Shown: positions 1 to 8,495 of the stretch, piece after piece | Layout of the letters: each line of letters begins with the position of its first letter | How positions within the stretch are numbered: the stretch's first letter is position 1 | NCBI GenBank assembly: GCA_017626845.1 | Contig: JAGAHX010000018.1 | Location: 1 to 46,633, forward strand | Direction: 5' to 3' | DNA: 46,633 nt | Source of the DNA: Bacillota bacterium | GTDB lineage: Bacteria; Bacillota; Clostridia; Peptostreptococcales; Anaerovoracaceae | Position numbers and translations under genes: made by a program | The notes under the pieces: generated by a model | Database searches by the model: none | Seen by the model: only the letters and a program-made list of their open reading frames with translations | What the model was told of the DNA's origin: nothing

Positions 1-484
1 GGTGGTTCGGCGGCTCATCCAGGAGCAGCAGATCCGGCTCCTGCAGCAGCAGGGAAGCCATGGCCAGCCGGGTGCGCTCGCCGCCGGACAGGGTGCCCAC
101 CGGTTTGTCCAGGTAGTCGTCCGTAAAGGCAAGGCTGCGCAGGATGCCCCGCAGTCCCTTATCGTAGGTGTAGCCGTGATGCTCTTCAAAAGCGTCTTTC
201 TGCGCCTGCGTGGCAGCTTTTGAGACTTCCTCCTGCACGGTGCCTCCGTCGGGGAAGTGGTCGCGCTGCTTCAGGTAGCCGATGCTGGTGCCTTTTTCGA
301 AGTACAGCTCGCCGCTGTCAGGCGCAAGTTCGCCCGCGAGGATGCGCATCAGCGTGCTTTTCCCCGCGCCGTTGGCTCCTACGATGCCGACGCGGTCGCC
401 GGCGTTTACGTGGAACGCAACATCTTCCAGAACGGTCTCGATCCCGAAGCTCTTATTCAGTTTTGACGCCGTTAGGATGCTCAT
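1..484 (-). CDS. ABC-F family ATP-binding protein, N-terminal part (cut by window edge)
   Basis: The reading frame starts at ATG (482-484, minus strand) and runs off the left edge, so about 160 residues are visible. It shows a complete first ABC cassette: Walker A GANGAGKST near residue 37, signature LSGGERTRLAMA, and Walker B LLLLDEP. The protein begins directly with the nucleotide-binding domain (MSILTASKLNKSFG) and has no membrane segment, as in ABC-F proteins, which are soluble tandem-ATPase factors acting on the ribosome (translation factors or antibiotic-resistance protectors). After Walker B the usual DEPTNHLD reads DEPPNH, a Thr-to-Pro change at a normally conserved place. The second cassette and linker lie outside the window, so the subfamily cannot be assigned. 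It is transcribed divergently from rex. Confidence 0.88.
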   Translation of the reverse strand, partial: MSILTASKLNKSFGIETVLEDVAFHVNAGDRVGIVGANGAGKSTLMRILAGELAPDSGELYFEKGTSIGYLKQRDHFPDGGTVQEEVSKAATQAQKDAFEEHHGYTYDKGLRGILRSLAFTDDYLDKPVGTLSGGERTRLAMASLLLQEPDLLLLDEPPNH

Positions 485-513
485 AACTCTGCTATTTTAC
501 CATAAAGAAAGTG

Positions 514-549
514 TTGTAACAAATCCTCTGTTAGTGATAAAATTAACAA
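514..549 (+). promoter_or_regulatory. rex promoter with overlapping Rex-like operator
   Basis: A -35 TTGTAA (514-519) and an extended -10 TGATAAAAT (TAAAAT at 538-543) are 18 bp apart. The 18-mer at 532-549, TAGTGATAAAATTAACAA, matches the Rex consensus TTGTTAA-N4-TTAACAA at 11 of 14 defined positions, with a perfect right half-site, and overlaps the -10. This fits autorepression of rex. It is inferred from sequence only. Confidence 0.6.
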
Positions 550-579
550 GGTGTGTTTAGAACCATGAAAGGATAATAT

Positions 580-1218
580 ATGAAACAAGACGGAAAGATC
601 TCATCGGCGGTCATCAGAAGACTACCCAGATATTTACGGGCCCTGGAGGATCTTGAAAACAGCGGTACGGAACGCATCTCCTCCGGAGAGCTCTCAAAGC
701 TCATCGGATATACAGCCTCTCAGATTCGGCAGGATCTCAACCATTTCGGCGGATTCGGCCAGCAAGGATATGGATACAACGTGAAAGACCTGAAGGCGGA
801 GATCGGCAAGATCCTGGGCTTGGGCAAAAAATATAACATGGTCATCGTGGGGAGCGGCCGTCTGGGCCAGGCCATCAACAGTTTTATCAGCTCCTACAGC
901 GAAAACTTCCGCGTAACGTCCCTGTTCGACGTAAAGGAAGACCTGATCGGCAAAGAGAAGAGCGGCGTCCTCATCCGGGATTTTGCGGATCTGGAGACCT
1001 ATCTCAAGAAGAACCCCACGGATATCGGGGTCATCACCGTAACAAAAGAAAATGCCCAGAACGCCTGCGACAAACTGATGGCGGGCGGCGTAAACGGCAT
1101 CTGGAACTTTGCCCCCATCGACCTGGAGAACACGGGAAGCCTGCCGGTGGAAAACGTGCACCTCTCGGACAACCTCCACAGCCTCGTGTACTATATCAAT
1201 CATCCCGAACAGATCTAA
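580..1218 (+). CDS. rex: redox-sensing transcriptional repressor Rex
   Basis: The protein has 212 residues, the usual Rex length. Residues 1-75 form the winged-helix DNA-binding domain with typical Rex wording (RRLPRYLRAL, SQIRQDLNHFGGFG, GYNVKDL). A Rossmann NAD(H)-binding domain follows, with glycine motif GSGRLGQAI at about 91-99. Rex proteins bind DNA when NAD+ is high and leave it when NADH rises, switching on fermentative and NADH-oxidising genes. The gene is a single unit between a divergent ABC-F gene and a convergent ferredoxin gene and has a candidate Rex site in its own promoter. A much better Rex site lies upstream of the CoA-transferase at 27.8 kb, so part of its regulon is probably in this window. 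Confidence 0.95.
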   Translation: MKQDGKISSAVIRRLPRYLRALEDLENSGTERISSGELSKLIGYTASQIRQDLNHFGGFGQQGYGYNVKDLKAEIGKILGLGKKYNMVIVGSGRLGQAINSFISSYSENFRVTSLFDVKEDLIGKEKSGVLIRDFADLETYLKKNPTDIGVITVTKENAQNACDKLMAGGVNGIWNFAPIDLENTGSLPVENVHLSDNLHSLVYYINHPEQI

Positions 1219-1228
1219 AGCATAAAAA

Positions 1229-1258
1229 AACAGCCGTTTCCCGAAAGAAACGGCTGTT
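1229..1258. terminator. bidirectional terminator between rex and ferredoxin
   Basis: A perfect 12-bp stem AACAGCCGTTTC / GAAACGGCTGTT (1229-1240 / 1247-1258) encloses a 6-nt loop. The A-run just left of it (1223-1229) becomes a U-tract for the minus-strand ferredoxin transcript. The convergent genes on both sides can share it. Confidence 0.88.
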
Positions 1259-1268
1259 ATTTCCTTGC

Positions 1269-1439
1269 TTATGCCTGATGGGGGGCTTCTACGGGGCAGG
1301 TACCTGCGCAAGCACCGCACTCGATGCACTTTTCAGCGTCGATCTCGTACTTGCCGTCTCCCTCGGAGATAGCTTCTACGGGGCATTCTGCTGCGCAAGC
1401 GCCGCAGCTGATGCAAGCATCACCAATTACATATGCCAT
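1269..1439 (-). CDS. 2[4Fe-4S] ferredoxin, clostridial type
   Basis: The protein has 56 residues with two Cys motifs, CISCGACAAECP (residues 9-20) and CIECGACAGTCP (38-49). These supply eight cysteines for two [4Fe-4S] clusters, as in classic low-potential clostridial ferredoxins that carry electrons between pyruvate oxidoreductase, hydrogenase and electron-bifurcating enzymes in the cytoplasm. I chose the ATG at 1437-1439 because an AAAGGAGG site lies just upstream; a longer in-frame extension exists but lacks a ribosome site and would cover the promoter. It is monocistronic, with a strong promoter at 1495-1522 and the shared terminator at 1229-1258. Its leader contains a small hairpin, TGTGCC-CTTT-GGCACA (about 1474-1489). 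Confidence 0.95.
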   Translation of the reverse strand: MAYVIGDACISCGACAAECPVEAISEGDGKYEIDAEKCIECGACAGTCPVEAPHQA

Positions 1440-1494
1440 ACTTTTTTTCCTCCTTTTGTAGAATGACGTCATCTGTGCCCTTTGGCACAATGAC

Positions 1495-1522
1495 AGTATA
1501 GCATTCTTTCTCCGTTTTTCAA
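1495..1522 (-). promoter_or_regulatory. promoter of the ferredoxin gene
   Basis: On the minus strand, -35 TTGAAA (1517-1522) and -10 TATACT (1495-1500) are 16 bp apart, with an extended TGC before the -10. The start point would fall about 50 bp upstream of the ferredoxin ATG. Confidence 0.72.
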
Positions 1523-1601
1523 TGGCATAATCTTTATTTGTAACAGAATTGTCAAGAGTGCGAAATAATAGCAACGGCTAACTCCATTAGCGGGTGACCC
1601 C

Positions 1602-2414
1602 ATGAAAACTTACGGACTTTCCGGCAAGAGCGGAACAGGAAAAAGCTATAACGCCAGCGAACTGTGCGGCCGCATGCACATCCCCGCCATCATCGACGAC
1701 GGGCTGTACATCTACGGCAGCAGTATCGCCGCGGGCATCTCCGCCAAGAAGCAGGAGACCCGGATCGGGGCGGTCAAGACGGCGCTGTTCATGGACAACG
1801 GCCACTGCGCCCAGGTCCGAGCCGCCATCCGCCGGACGAAGCCCGACAGCATCCTCATCCTGGGGACCTCCGACGACATGGTGGAGAAGATCGCAGACCG
1901 TCTTGGACTGCCGCAGCCTTCGCGCATCATCCATATCGAGGACATTACCACCAAAGCCCAGCGCAATAAGGCTTCCAAGGAGCGCAAGGAGGACGGGACC
2001 CACATCATCCCGGCGCCCACCTTCGAAGTAAAGCGCCAGTTCTCCGGCTACTTCCTGGACCCGAAGCGCTCTTTTCGAACCGGCGGTTTCCGGCGTCCTC
2101 TGGCGGCAGAGAAGACGGTGGTGCGGCCCACCTTCAGCTATCTGGGTCACTATGAGATCTCCGATAAGGTCGTGAGCGACATCGTGCATCTGATGGCGCA
2201 GGCGACCCCCGGTGTCGCCAACGTGCTCTGGGTCTCCAGCCAGAACAGCGACGAGGGCATGTACATCCGCGTCGTGCTGCAGTTCGAGTACGGCTGCAAG
2301 GTGCGGACGGCGGCCCTGGCCATGCAGCGGGCTATCCACGACGAGGTCGCCTACATGACCGCGTTCAACGTGCTGGGCGTGGAGGTGGAGATCCGCGGAT
2401 TTAAATTTAAATAG
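1602..2414 (+). CDS. P-loop NTPase fused to an Asp23/Gls24-like domain
   Basis: The protein has 270 residues and begins with a Walker A motif, GKSGTGKS (residues 8-15), almost at the N-terminus. A nucleotide-binding-like region follows to about residue 115 (strand SILILGTSDD near 83-92). The C-terminal part, about 175-268, reads like an Asp23/Gls24 (alkaline shock/envelope stress) domain: YEISDKVVSDIVHLMAQ, then TPGVANV, then a central EYGCKV, then a closing strand that aligns with the family's VNVxVxGV. Asp23 domains are normally stand-alone and membrane- or envelope-associated in Bacillota, so the fusion is unusual. The gene sits alone between ferredoxin and the CIRCE-controlled groESL. No membrane segment is seen. 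The ATG at 1602 follows a weak ribosome site. Domain calls are by eye; the function is unknown. Confidence 0.7.
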   Translation: MKTYGLSGKSGTGKSYNASELCGRMHIPAIIDDGLYIYGSSIAAGISAKKQETRIGAVKTALFMDNGHCAQVRAAIRRTKPDSILILGTSDDMVEKIADRLGLPQPSRIIHIEDITTKAQRNKASKERKEDGTHIIPAPTFEVKRQFSGYFLDPKRSFRTGGFRRPLAAEKTVVRPTFSYLGHYEISDKVVSDIVHLMAQATPGVANVLWVSSQNSDEGMYIRVVLQFEYGCKVRTAALAMQRAIHDEVAYMTAFNVLGVEVEIRGFKFK

Positions 2415-2427
2415 TTGAAAGAAAGTG

Positions 2428-2455
2428 TTGCAATCCTTAAAAAATAGAGTATAAT
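2428..2455 (+). promoter_or_regulatory. groESL promoter (sigma-A type)
   Basis: The -35 TTGCAA (2428-2433) and the consensus -10 TATAAT (2450-2455) are 16 bp apart, immediately upstream of the CIRCE operator. Confidence 0.85.
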
Positions 2456-2459
2456 CAAT

Positions 2460-2486
2460 TTAGCACTCGGGAGAAACGAGTGCTAA
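2460..2486 (+). promoter_or_regulatory. CIRCE operator (HrcA binding site)
   Basis: A perfect CIRCE palindrome: TTAGCACTC (2460-2468), a 9-nt spacer, GAGTGCTAA (2478-2486). It covers the expected transcription start of groESL, so HrcA repression with release on heat or misfolding stress is expected. The hrcA gene is not in this window. Confidence 0.97.
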
Positions 2487-2498
2487 CAAATTGTTTAA

Positions 2499-4449
<1,951 letters not shown>

Positions 4450-4485
4450 GCCGGAACTGCCAAACTTTATAAACGACCGGATGTT

Positions 4486-4513
4486 GGCCCCCGCGAAAGC
4501 GGGGGCCTTTTTT
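4486..4513 (+). terminator. groESL terminator
   Basis: A perfect 9-bp GC-rich stem GGCCCCCGC / GCGGGGGCC with a GAAA tetraloop (4486-4507) is followed by TTTTTT (4508-4513). Repeat copy A begins 11 bp later. Confidence 0.95.
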
Positions 4514-4523
4514 CGGGTCTTTT

Positions 4524-4752
4524 TTGACCCTCCCATCGCCCTGTCGTCCCAGTCGTTGGAGAACAGGGAACTTTGATCGGCTCACTTCGCGGTGAGTTCC
4601 GGGTCCGCGGACAGAACTCGCGCAGTTTCGTCTATGCGAAACTGTGCTCGAACACAGCCCGCCGCGCGAAGCGCGCCCGGCAACGTCATCCGCTCGTTCG
4701 CCGAAAGCTCCACTATTCTCCAACAGGGCCTTCCTGGCGATGGGCGGGTCAA
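4524..4752 (+). repeat. structured palindromic repeat, copy A (229 bp)
   Basis: The ends are inverted repeats: TTGACCC-T-CCCATCGCC (4524-4540) pairs with 4736-4752 with one mismatch. A second stem starts with GTTGGAGAA (4554-4562) and pairs with TTCTCCAAC (4715-4723). The core between (about 4570-4710) contains successive hairpins: CTCAC/GTGAG, AGTTC..GAACT, CAGTTTCG-TCTATG-CGAAACTG (4623-4644) and CCGCGCGAAGCGCG (4672-4685). About nine of ten core bases match copy B at 7367-7596, which is in the opposite orientation; the TCTATG hairpin and GCCGCGCG-R-AGCGCG are also in copy C at 40159-40381. No convincing gene lies inside. It follows the groEL terminator directly. The class is unknown: structured RNA, or REP/MITE-like element. 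Confidence 0.85.
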
Positions 4753-4785
4753 TGATTAATGCGAAAACTTAAAAATTGCATCCAT

Positions 4786-4818
4786 AAAAAACATCGGGAT
4801 GGCCTCCCGATGTTTTTT
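4786..4818. terminator. terminator of the XRE regulator gene
   Basis: A 14-bp perfect stem AAAAAACATCGGGA (4786-4799) / TCCCGATGTTTTTT (4805-4818) has a 5-nt loop. On the minus strand it lies directly at the stop codon of the XRE gene and ends in a U-run. It is symmetric enough to work in both directions. Confidence 0.88.
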
Positions 4819-5114
4819 TATAACGATTCAGTTTTGTTCTTCTTCCTCAAATGCATTACAAGAATGTGCAAAGTTTCGACGTCCTCTTGTGTCAACCCTG
4901 ATATATCTAGAGTCGCGGAGCGGTCTATTCCTAACAGATAATCTGTTGATACATGAAACAAATTTGCTAATTCAACTATATACTGTGTCGAAGGCACGGA
5001 AATACCAAGTTCCCAAGCATTAACACTTGATCGAGTAATGCCAAGTTGTTTGGCTAGCTCCGATTGTGTCATAGTGTTTTGTTCACGTAGATGTCGTATT
5101 CTTTCATCAATCAT
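4818..5114 (-). CDS. XRE-family (Cro/CI) helix-turn-helix regulator
   Basis: The protein has 98 residues. The HTH_3 domain covers residues 1-65: MIDERIRHLREQNTMTQSEL, then AKQLGITRSSVNAWELGISV, then LANLFHVSTDYLLG, a typical Cro/CI fold ending. A short charged C-terminal helix follows (EDVETLHILVMHLRKKNKTE). I chose the ATG at 5112-5114; an upstream in-frame ATG adds 26 hydrophobic residues unlike the family and lacks a better ribosome site. It diverges from the SPFH gene. The imperfect dyad TATCA-N6-TGATA (5163-5178) between them could be its operator. The region is clearly richer in A+T than its surroundings, suggesting acquisition as part of a cassette. Confidence 0.87.
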   Translation of the reverse strand: MIDERIRHLREQNTMTQSELAKQLGITRSSVNAWELGISVPSTQYIVELANLFHVSTDYLLGIDRSATLDISGLTQEDVETLHILVMHLRKKNKTESL

Positions 5115-5162
5115 AATGCCATCCTCTACATGAATAGTGAACCAGCCATTAAGATGTTGCAT

Positions 5163-5211
5163 TATCAAAATGATGATATAAATTGACAACAATCTGCAGA
5201 ATCACTAAAAT
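5163..5211 (+). promoter_or_regulatory. promoter of the SPFH gene and candidate XRE operator
   Basis: The -35 TTGACA (5183-5188) is a perfect consensus and lies 17 bp from -10 TAAAAT (5206-5211), 38 bp before the SPFH ATG. The dyad TATCA-AAATGA-TGATA (5163-5178) lies just upstream of the -35, between the divergent genes. The operator role is inferred. Confidence 0.65.
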
Positions 5212-5248
5212 TAAATCAGCAAATAGTATTGGAATGGAGACTTAAGAT

Positions 5249-6211
5249 ATGGGCATTGGAGATTTTGTAAAAGGGCAATTTATAGATGTCATAGAACACG
5301 TCGATGACGGTGGAAAACTATTAGTCTACAAGCATGACCGTTACAAAAATGAGATAAAGCAAGGGGCTCAGTTGATAGTTCGCGAAGGACAATCTGCAGT
5401 CTTTATTTATAAAGGTCAAATTACCGATATATTTGCCCCTGGTGCATATCGACTAGACACGGGAAATCTCCCAGTACTATCGTCTTTAAAAGCTGTCCCA
5501 TTCTTATTTAACTCACCTATTAAGTCAGATCTATATTTTATCAACACAACGCAATTTATTGGAAATCGTTGGGGAACAAAAAGTCCGATTCTGATTCGTG
5601 ATAAAGATTTTGGTATAGTTCGCGTTACAGCTTTTGGAACATATTCATTCAGGATTACTGAGCCAATCACTTTTATCCGTGAAGTTTTCGGTGCAAGAAA
5701 AATGAATATGACTTATGAAATACTCCAATATTTGAATTCATTTGTGGGAGAATCTATTGCTATGGTTCTTGCGAATTCAAATATTCCAGTATTGGATCTT
5801 GCAGCTGATTATAGAAATCTTGCGGGTTTATTGGGTGAGAAGGTAAATGAGAAGGCCGCGGCCTTGGGAATATTGATTCAAGAGGCCGTCATAGAAAACA
5901 TAGGATTACCCGAAAATGTAGAACGTGTTGTAGATGAGCAATCAGGTATGGGCTTAGCCTCTAAGGATATGGCCACTTATGTGCAGTATCAAACAGTGCA
6001 AGCGATGCGAGATGCCTCTAAGCAACAAGGCGGCCTTGCCGGAATAGGTGCCAGTGCAGCTTTCGGGGCTCAAATTACACATACAATGGCTGAAACATCA
6101 TCAGTGAATAGTCCAATGGATAAACTCCGTGAATATAAATCATTGTTAGATGATGAAATTATTACACAGGAAGAATTTGATCGGCTTAAATCAAAGCTGT
6201 TAAATTTGTAG
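5249..6211 (+). CDS. SPFH-domain protein with C-terminal SHOCT domain (YdjI / virion-core-like)
   Basis: The protein has 320 residues. It begins with a segment typical of the YdjI/virion-core-like branch of the SPFH superfamily (MGIGDFVKGQFIDVIEHVDD), continues through an SPFH/band-7 fold (EGQSAVFIYKGQITDIFAPG, then FGIVRVTAFGTYSFRITEP), and ends with a SHOCT-like helix pair at about 289-320 (MDKLREYKSLLDDEIITQEEF). No N-terminal membrane segment is seen, so it is probably a soluble or peripheral scaffold. In Bacillus subtilis a related protein (YdjI) lies in a membrane-stress operon with PspA-like and zinc-ribbon proteins. Here it is followed 31 bp later by a zinc-ribbon membrane protein, so a membrane-stress role is plausible but unproven. 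Base use is A+T-rich, unlike the flanks. Confidence 0.82.
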   Translation: MGIGDFVKGQFIDVIEHVDDGGKLLVYKHDRYKNEIKQGAQLIVREGQSAVFIYKGQITDIFAPGAYRLDTGNLPVLSSLKAVPFLFNSPIKSDLYFINTTQFIGNRWGTKSPILIRDKDFGIVRVTAFGTYSFRITEPITFIREVFGARKMNMTYEILQYLNSFVGESIAMVLANSNIPVLDLAADYRNLAGLLGEKVNEKAAALGILIQEAVIENIGLPENVERVVDEQSGMGLASKDMATYVQYQTVQAMRDASKQQGGLAGIGASAAFGAQITHTMAETSSVNSPMDKLREYKSLLDDEIITQEEFDRLKSKLLNL

Positions 6212-6242
6212 ATTGCGTGTGGAGTATTAAAGGAGGAAAACT

Positions 6243-7304
6243 ATGAAGTGTGATGCATGTGGCGCTCCAGTTGAAAACGGTGTTTGCACATACTGCGGAA
6301 AAAAGTTTGCTGTTGAGTCAAGTAATTCCGCGGAATCAGTGCCTCAGGGAACAGTTCCGCAGGGGCAATATGATGCAACTCCAAAAAAGAAGAAGGGCAT
6401 GGTGACATGTAGATCGTGCGGAGCCCAGATTGCAGCGAGTGCAAAAACTTGCCCATATTGCGGCGCAAAAAATAAGAAACCAATATATAAGCGCGGTTGG
6501 TTTATTGCTGTTGTTGTGTTGCTGCTTTTAGGGATGATTGGAGGTGCAGGTGGATCCGGGGAGAAAACTACAGCTCCGGAAAAATCTTCGGATAATTCCA
6601 ATCCAACTAGTAACACTTCTGTTTATGATGCCCAGAAGATTTATGATGATGCGGCAAGTGCGATTTATGGCGTTACGTCAATGGAATATGCTCTTGGCCA
6701 ATTAGATCCTTCGTATGATTCAGTATTAAAGGGCTATGTCCCGGGTGAAAAGTTGAACAGTTGGGATGATACATGCCAGTTTGTATTAGATGCCGCAAAA
6801 GAATACCTTGAAAGCATCGATTCGTTAGACGCTGTATTTAATGCATCCGAAGAAGGCCCTACCCCAATTCAGCTCATCTTGGTTAATGCGCTTTCCGCTT
6901 CATCCGATAAAAATGTTAAAGCATATTTCCCAGATGGTACAGGTGACTATGGTGAGTTGGTTAAACAACTAGCGAAAGCAAAATCTTTTGGTTATTGCTC
7001 AACAGATGAACTTATCGCAGCTGTGAGCGATAATCCTTTGAAAGCCAAAGAAACATACAAGGATAAGTTTGTCTTCGTGAAAGGCAAAATTAACAATATG
7101 GATTCTAATGGCAAATACATCGACATTACATCGTTAACGAATCCGTATGATTTCACAATTATTCAATGCTATATCAAAACTGATACAGTAAAAAATACCG
7201 TAATGGATTTAAAAATGGGTGACACGATTATCATTGGTGGCATCGTTTCTGATGTGGGTGAATTAATGGGTTATTCGATTAATATGTATGTACTTGTTCC
7301 TTAA
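6243..7304 (+). CDS. zinc-ribbon membrane protein with extracytoplasmic domain
   Basis: The protein has 353 residues. Two zinc ribbons lead: CDACG..CTYCG (residues 3-20) and CRSCGAQIAASAKTCPYCGA (about 57-76). One membrane segment follows at about 88-104 (FIAVVVLLLLGMIGG), then a Ser/Thr/Asn-rich linker and an extracytoplasmic region of about 230 residues. Its last 100 residues (FVFVKGKINNMDSNGKYIDI, then GDTIIIGGIVSDVG) have the strand pattern of an OB-fold-like domain. This layout, cytoplasmic zinc ribbon plus membrane anchor plus outer domain, is common in uncharacterised Bacillota proteins. A strong ribosome site (AAAGGAGG) precedes the ATG. It is co-transcribed with the SPFH gene and terminated at 7340-7365. 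Confidence 0.78.
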   Translation: MKCDACGAPVENGVCTYCGKKFAVESSNSAESVPQGTVPQGQYDATPKKKKGMVTCRSCGAQIAASAKTCPYCGAKNKKPIYKRGWFIAVVVLLLLGMIGGAGGSGEKTTAPEKSSDNSNPTSNTSVYDAQKIYDDAASAIYGVTSMEYALGQLDPSYDSVLKGYVPGEKLNSWDDTCQFVLDAAKEYLESIDSLDAVFNASEEGPTPIQLILVNALSASSDKNVKAYFPDGTGDYGELVKQLAKAKSFGYCSTDELIAAVSDNPLKAKETYKDKFVFVKGKINNMDSNGKYIDITSLTNPYDFTIIQCYIKTDTVKNTVMDLKMGDTIIIGGIVSDVGELMGYSINMYVLVP

Positions 7305-7339
7305 GTGTTGATTATAGTAGCCTTTGCTAAATCTTGTGA

Positions 7340-7365
7340 ACCGCGGCGCATTTCGCCGCGGTCTT
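7340..7365 (+). terminator. terminator of the AT-rich cassette
   Basis: A 9-bp stem ACCGCGGCG (7340-7348) / CGCCGCGGT (7354-7362) with loop CATTT is followed by CTTT. It lies 35 bp after the zinc-ribbon stop codon and touches repeat copy B. Confidence 0.8.
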
Positions 7366-7366
7366 T

Positions 7367-7596
7367 CATTTCCTGCACATTGTTGCAAGGCGCTGTTGAA
7401 AGGTCGCGGTGCTTTCGGTGAACGAGCGGATGATGTTGCCGGGCGCGCTCCGCGCGGCGGGCTGTGTCTGAGCACAGTTTCGCATAGACGAAACTGCGTG
7501 AGTTCTGCCCGCGGACCCGGAACTCACCGCGAAGTGAACCGTTCAAAGCACCCGGCCTTTCAACGATACCGCCGCAGCAGCACTGTGCAGGAGATG
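7367..7596 (-). repeat. structured palindromic repeat, copy B (230 bp, inverted relative to A)
   Basis: The outer arms are CATTTCCTGCACA (7367-7379) and TGTGCAGGAGATG (7584-7596), complementary with one mismatch. Inner arms TTGAAAGG..CGGTGCTTT pair with AAAGCACCCGGCCTTTCAA. Read on the minus strand, the core is about 90% identical to copy A, including the hairpin CAGTTTCG-TCTATG-CGAAACTG (7475-7496) and CCGCGCGGAGCGCG. The outer arms are unrelated to those of copy A but still pair with each other. Nothing in it looks like a gene. It fills most of the 7305-7711 gap, with a terminator before it and a promoter after it. Confidence 0.85.
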
Positions 7597-7673
7597 GGGG
7601 ACAATGATCCTGTTGCAGCACAACGCATACAGCAGTTTTCTTGCTTGCAGTCCTTTTTTCTCAAGGGGTTTGG

Positions 7674-7682
7674 TGCTATACT
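7674..7682 (+). promoter_or_regulatory. extended -10 promoter of the vanY-guaBA operon
   Basis: TGCTATACT (extended -10, 7674-7682) lies 30 bp before the start codon. There is only a T-rich, poor -35 (TTTTTT, 7654-7659) at 17 bp. It is the best candidate start for the three-gene unit that follows. Confidence 0.5.
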
Positions 7683-7711
7683 ATAGGGTAATAATCCAGA
7701 AGGAGGTTGGG

Positions 7712-8482
7712 ATGAAACTCAAAACGATACTGGTGCTCGCGCTTGCGGCGGCACTGATGTTTACAGGCTGTCACAAGGCGTCGGCAGAGGATGAAAACGT
7801 ACAGGGGAGCGGTGCAGGGGAGACCGTCGTGGAAACTGCGGGGGAAGAAGCAGCAGAACCGGAAGAACCGGCGCTGCCCATGATGGAGACGAGCCTGGAC
7901 GACTATCCGCTCAGCACGCCGACCGACGATATCCTGGTGCTGGTCAACAAGACCCACCCGGTAACGAGAGACTACGTGGCGCCGGATCTGGTGACCGTGG
8001 CCAGCTGCGATAACAGCGTGGGCAACGCGGACACCAAGAAGATGCGCAAAGTGGCGGCGGACGCCATCGAAGAGCTGATCGCAGGGGCAAAGGAAGCGGG
8101 CTACAACATCGTGATGCGCACCGGCTACCGCTCTTACGATTATCAGGATTATCTGTTCAACAGCTACGCGGCCAATTACGGCGAGGAAGAGGCGAACACC
8201 TACAGCGCCCGCCCCGGCCAGAGCGAACACCAGACCGGCTGGTGCTGCGACGTGGGAAGACCCGGCTATGGGCTCACCTCCTTCGACGGCACCGACGAGG
8301 CTGCCTGGGTCGCCGACAACTGCTGGAAGTACGGATTTATCCTTCGCTATCCGGCCGACAAGACGGACATCACCGGCTACATCTATGAGTCCTGGCACAT
8401 CCGCTACGTGGGGCTCGAGGTTGCGAAATATATATACGATAACGGGTTAACGCTGGAAGAATATCTGGGCATTCTGGATTAG
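7712..8482 (+). CDS. D-alanyl-D-alanine carboxypeptidase, VanY-like lipoprotein (peptidase M15B)
   Basis: The protein has 256 residues. It starts with a lipoprotein signal ([20 protein letters not shown], lipidated Cys at 20) and an acidic linker. The M15B metallopeptidase domain follows from about residue 70: [10 protein letters not shown], then the zinc-binding [12 protein letters not shown] with His and Asp ligands, then ESWHIRYVG carrying the third ligand His. Such enzymes trim the terminal D-Ala from peptidoglycan stem peptides outside the membrane. AGGAGG at 7701-7706 fixes the ATG at 7712; upstream in-frame starts lie inside the promoter. It is only 13 bp before the IMP dehydrogenase gene and probably co-transcribed with it, an unexpected pairing of wall trimming with purine synthesis. 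Confidence 0.9.
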   Translation: MKLKTILVLALAAALMFTGCHKASAEDENVQGSGAGETVVETAGEEAAEPEEPALPMMETSLDDYPLSTPTDDILVLVNKTHPVTRDYVAPDLVTVASCDNSVGNADTKKMRKVAADAIEELIAGAKEAGYNIVMRTGYRSYDYQDYLFNSYAANYGEEEANTYSARPGQSEHQTGWCCDVGRPGYGLTSFDGTDEAAWVADNCWKYGFILRYPADKTDITGYIYESWHIRYVGLEVAKYIYDNGLTLEEYLGILD

Positions 8483-8495
8483 AACAGGAGGAAAA

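Noticed and set aside
1538..1555. Weak Rex-like site between ferredoxin and the P-loop gene (10 of 14)
   Set aside because: Both half-sites have central mismatches and the position is upstream of the ferredoxin -35.
4573..4755. 60-residue frame inside repeat copy A (and similar frames in copies B and C)
   Set aside because: Frames come from GC-rich hairpins, lack ribosome sites and are not kept between copies B and C.
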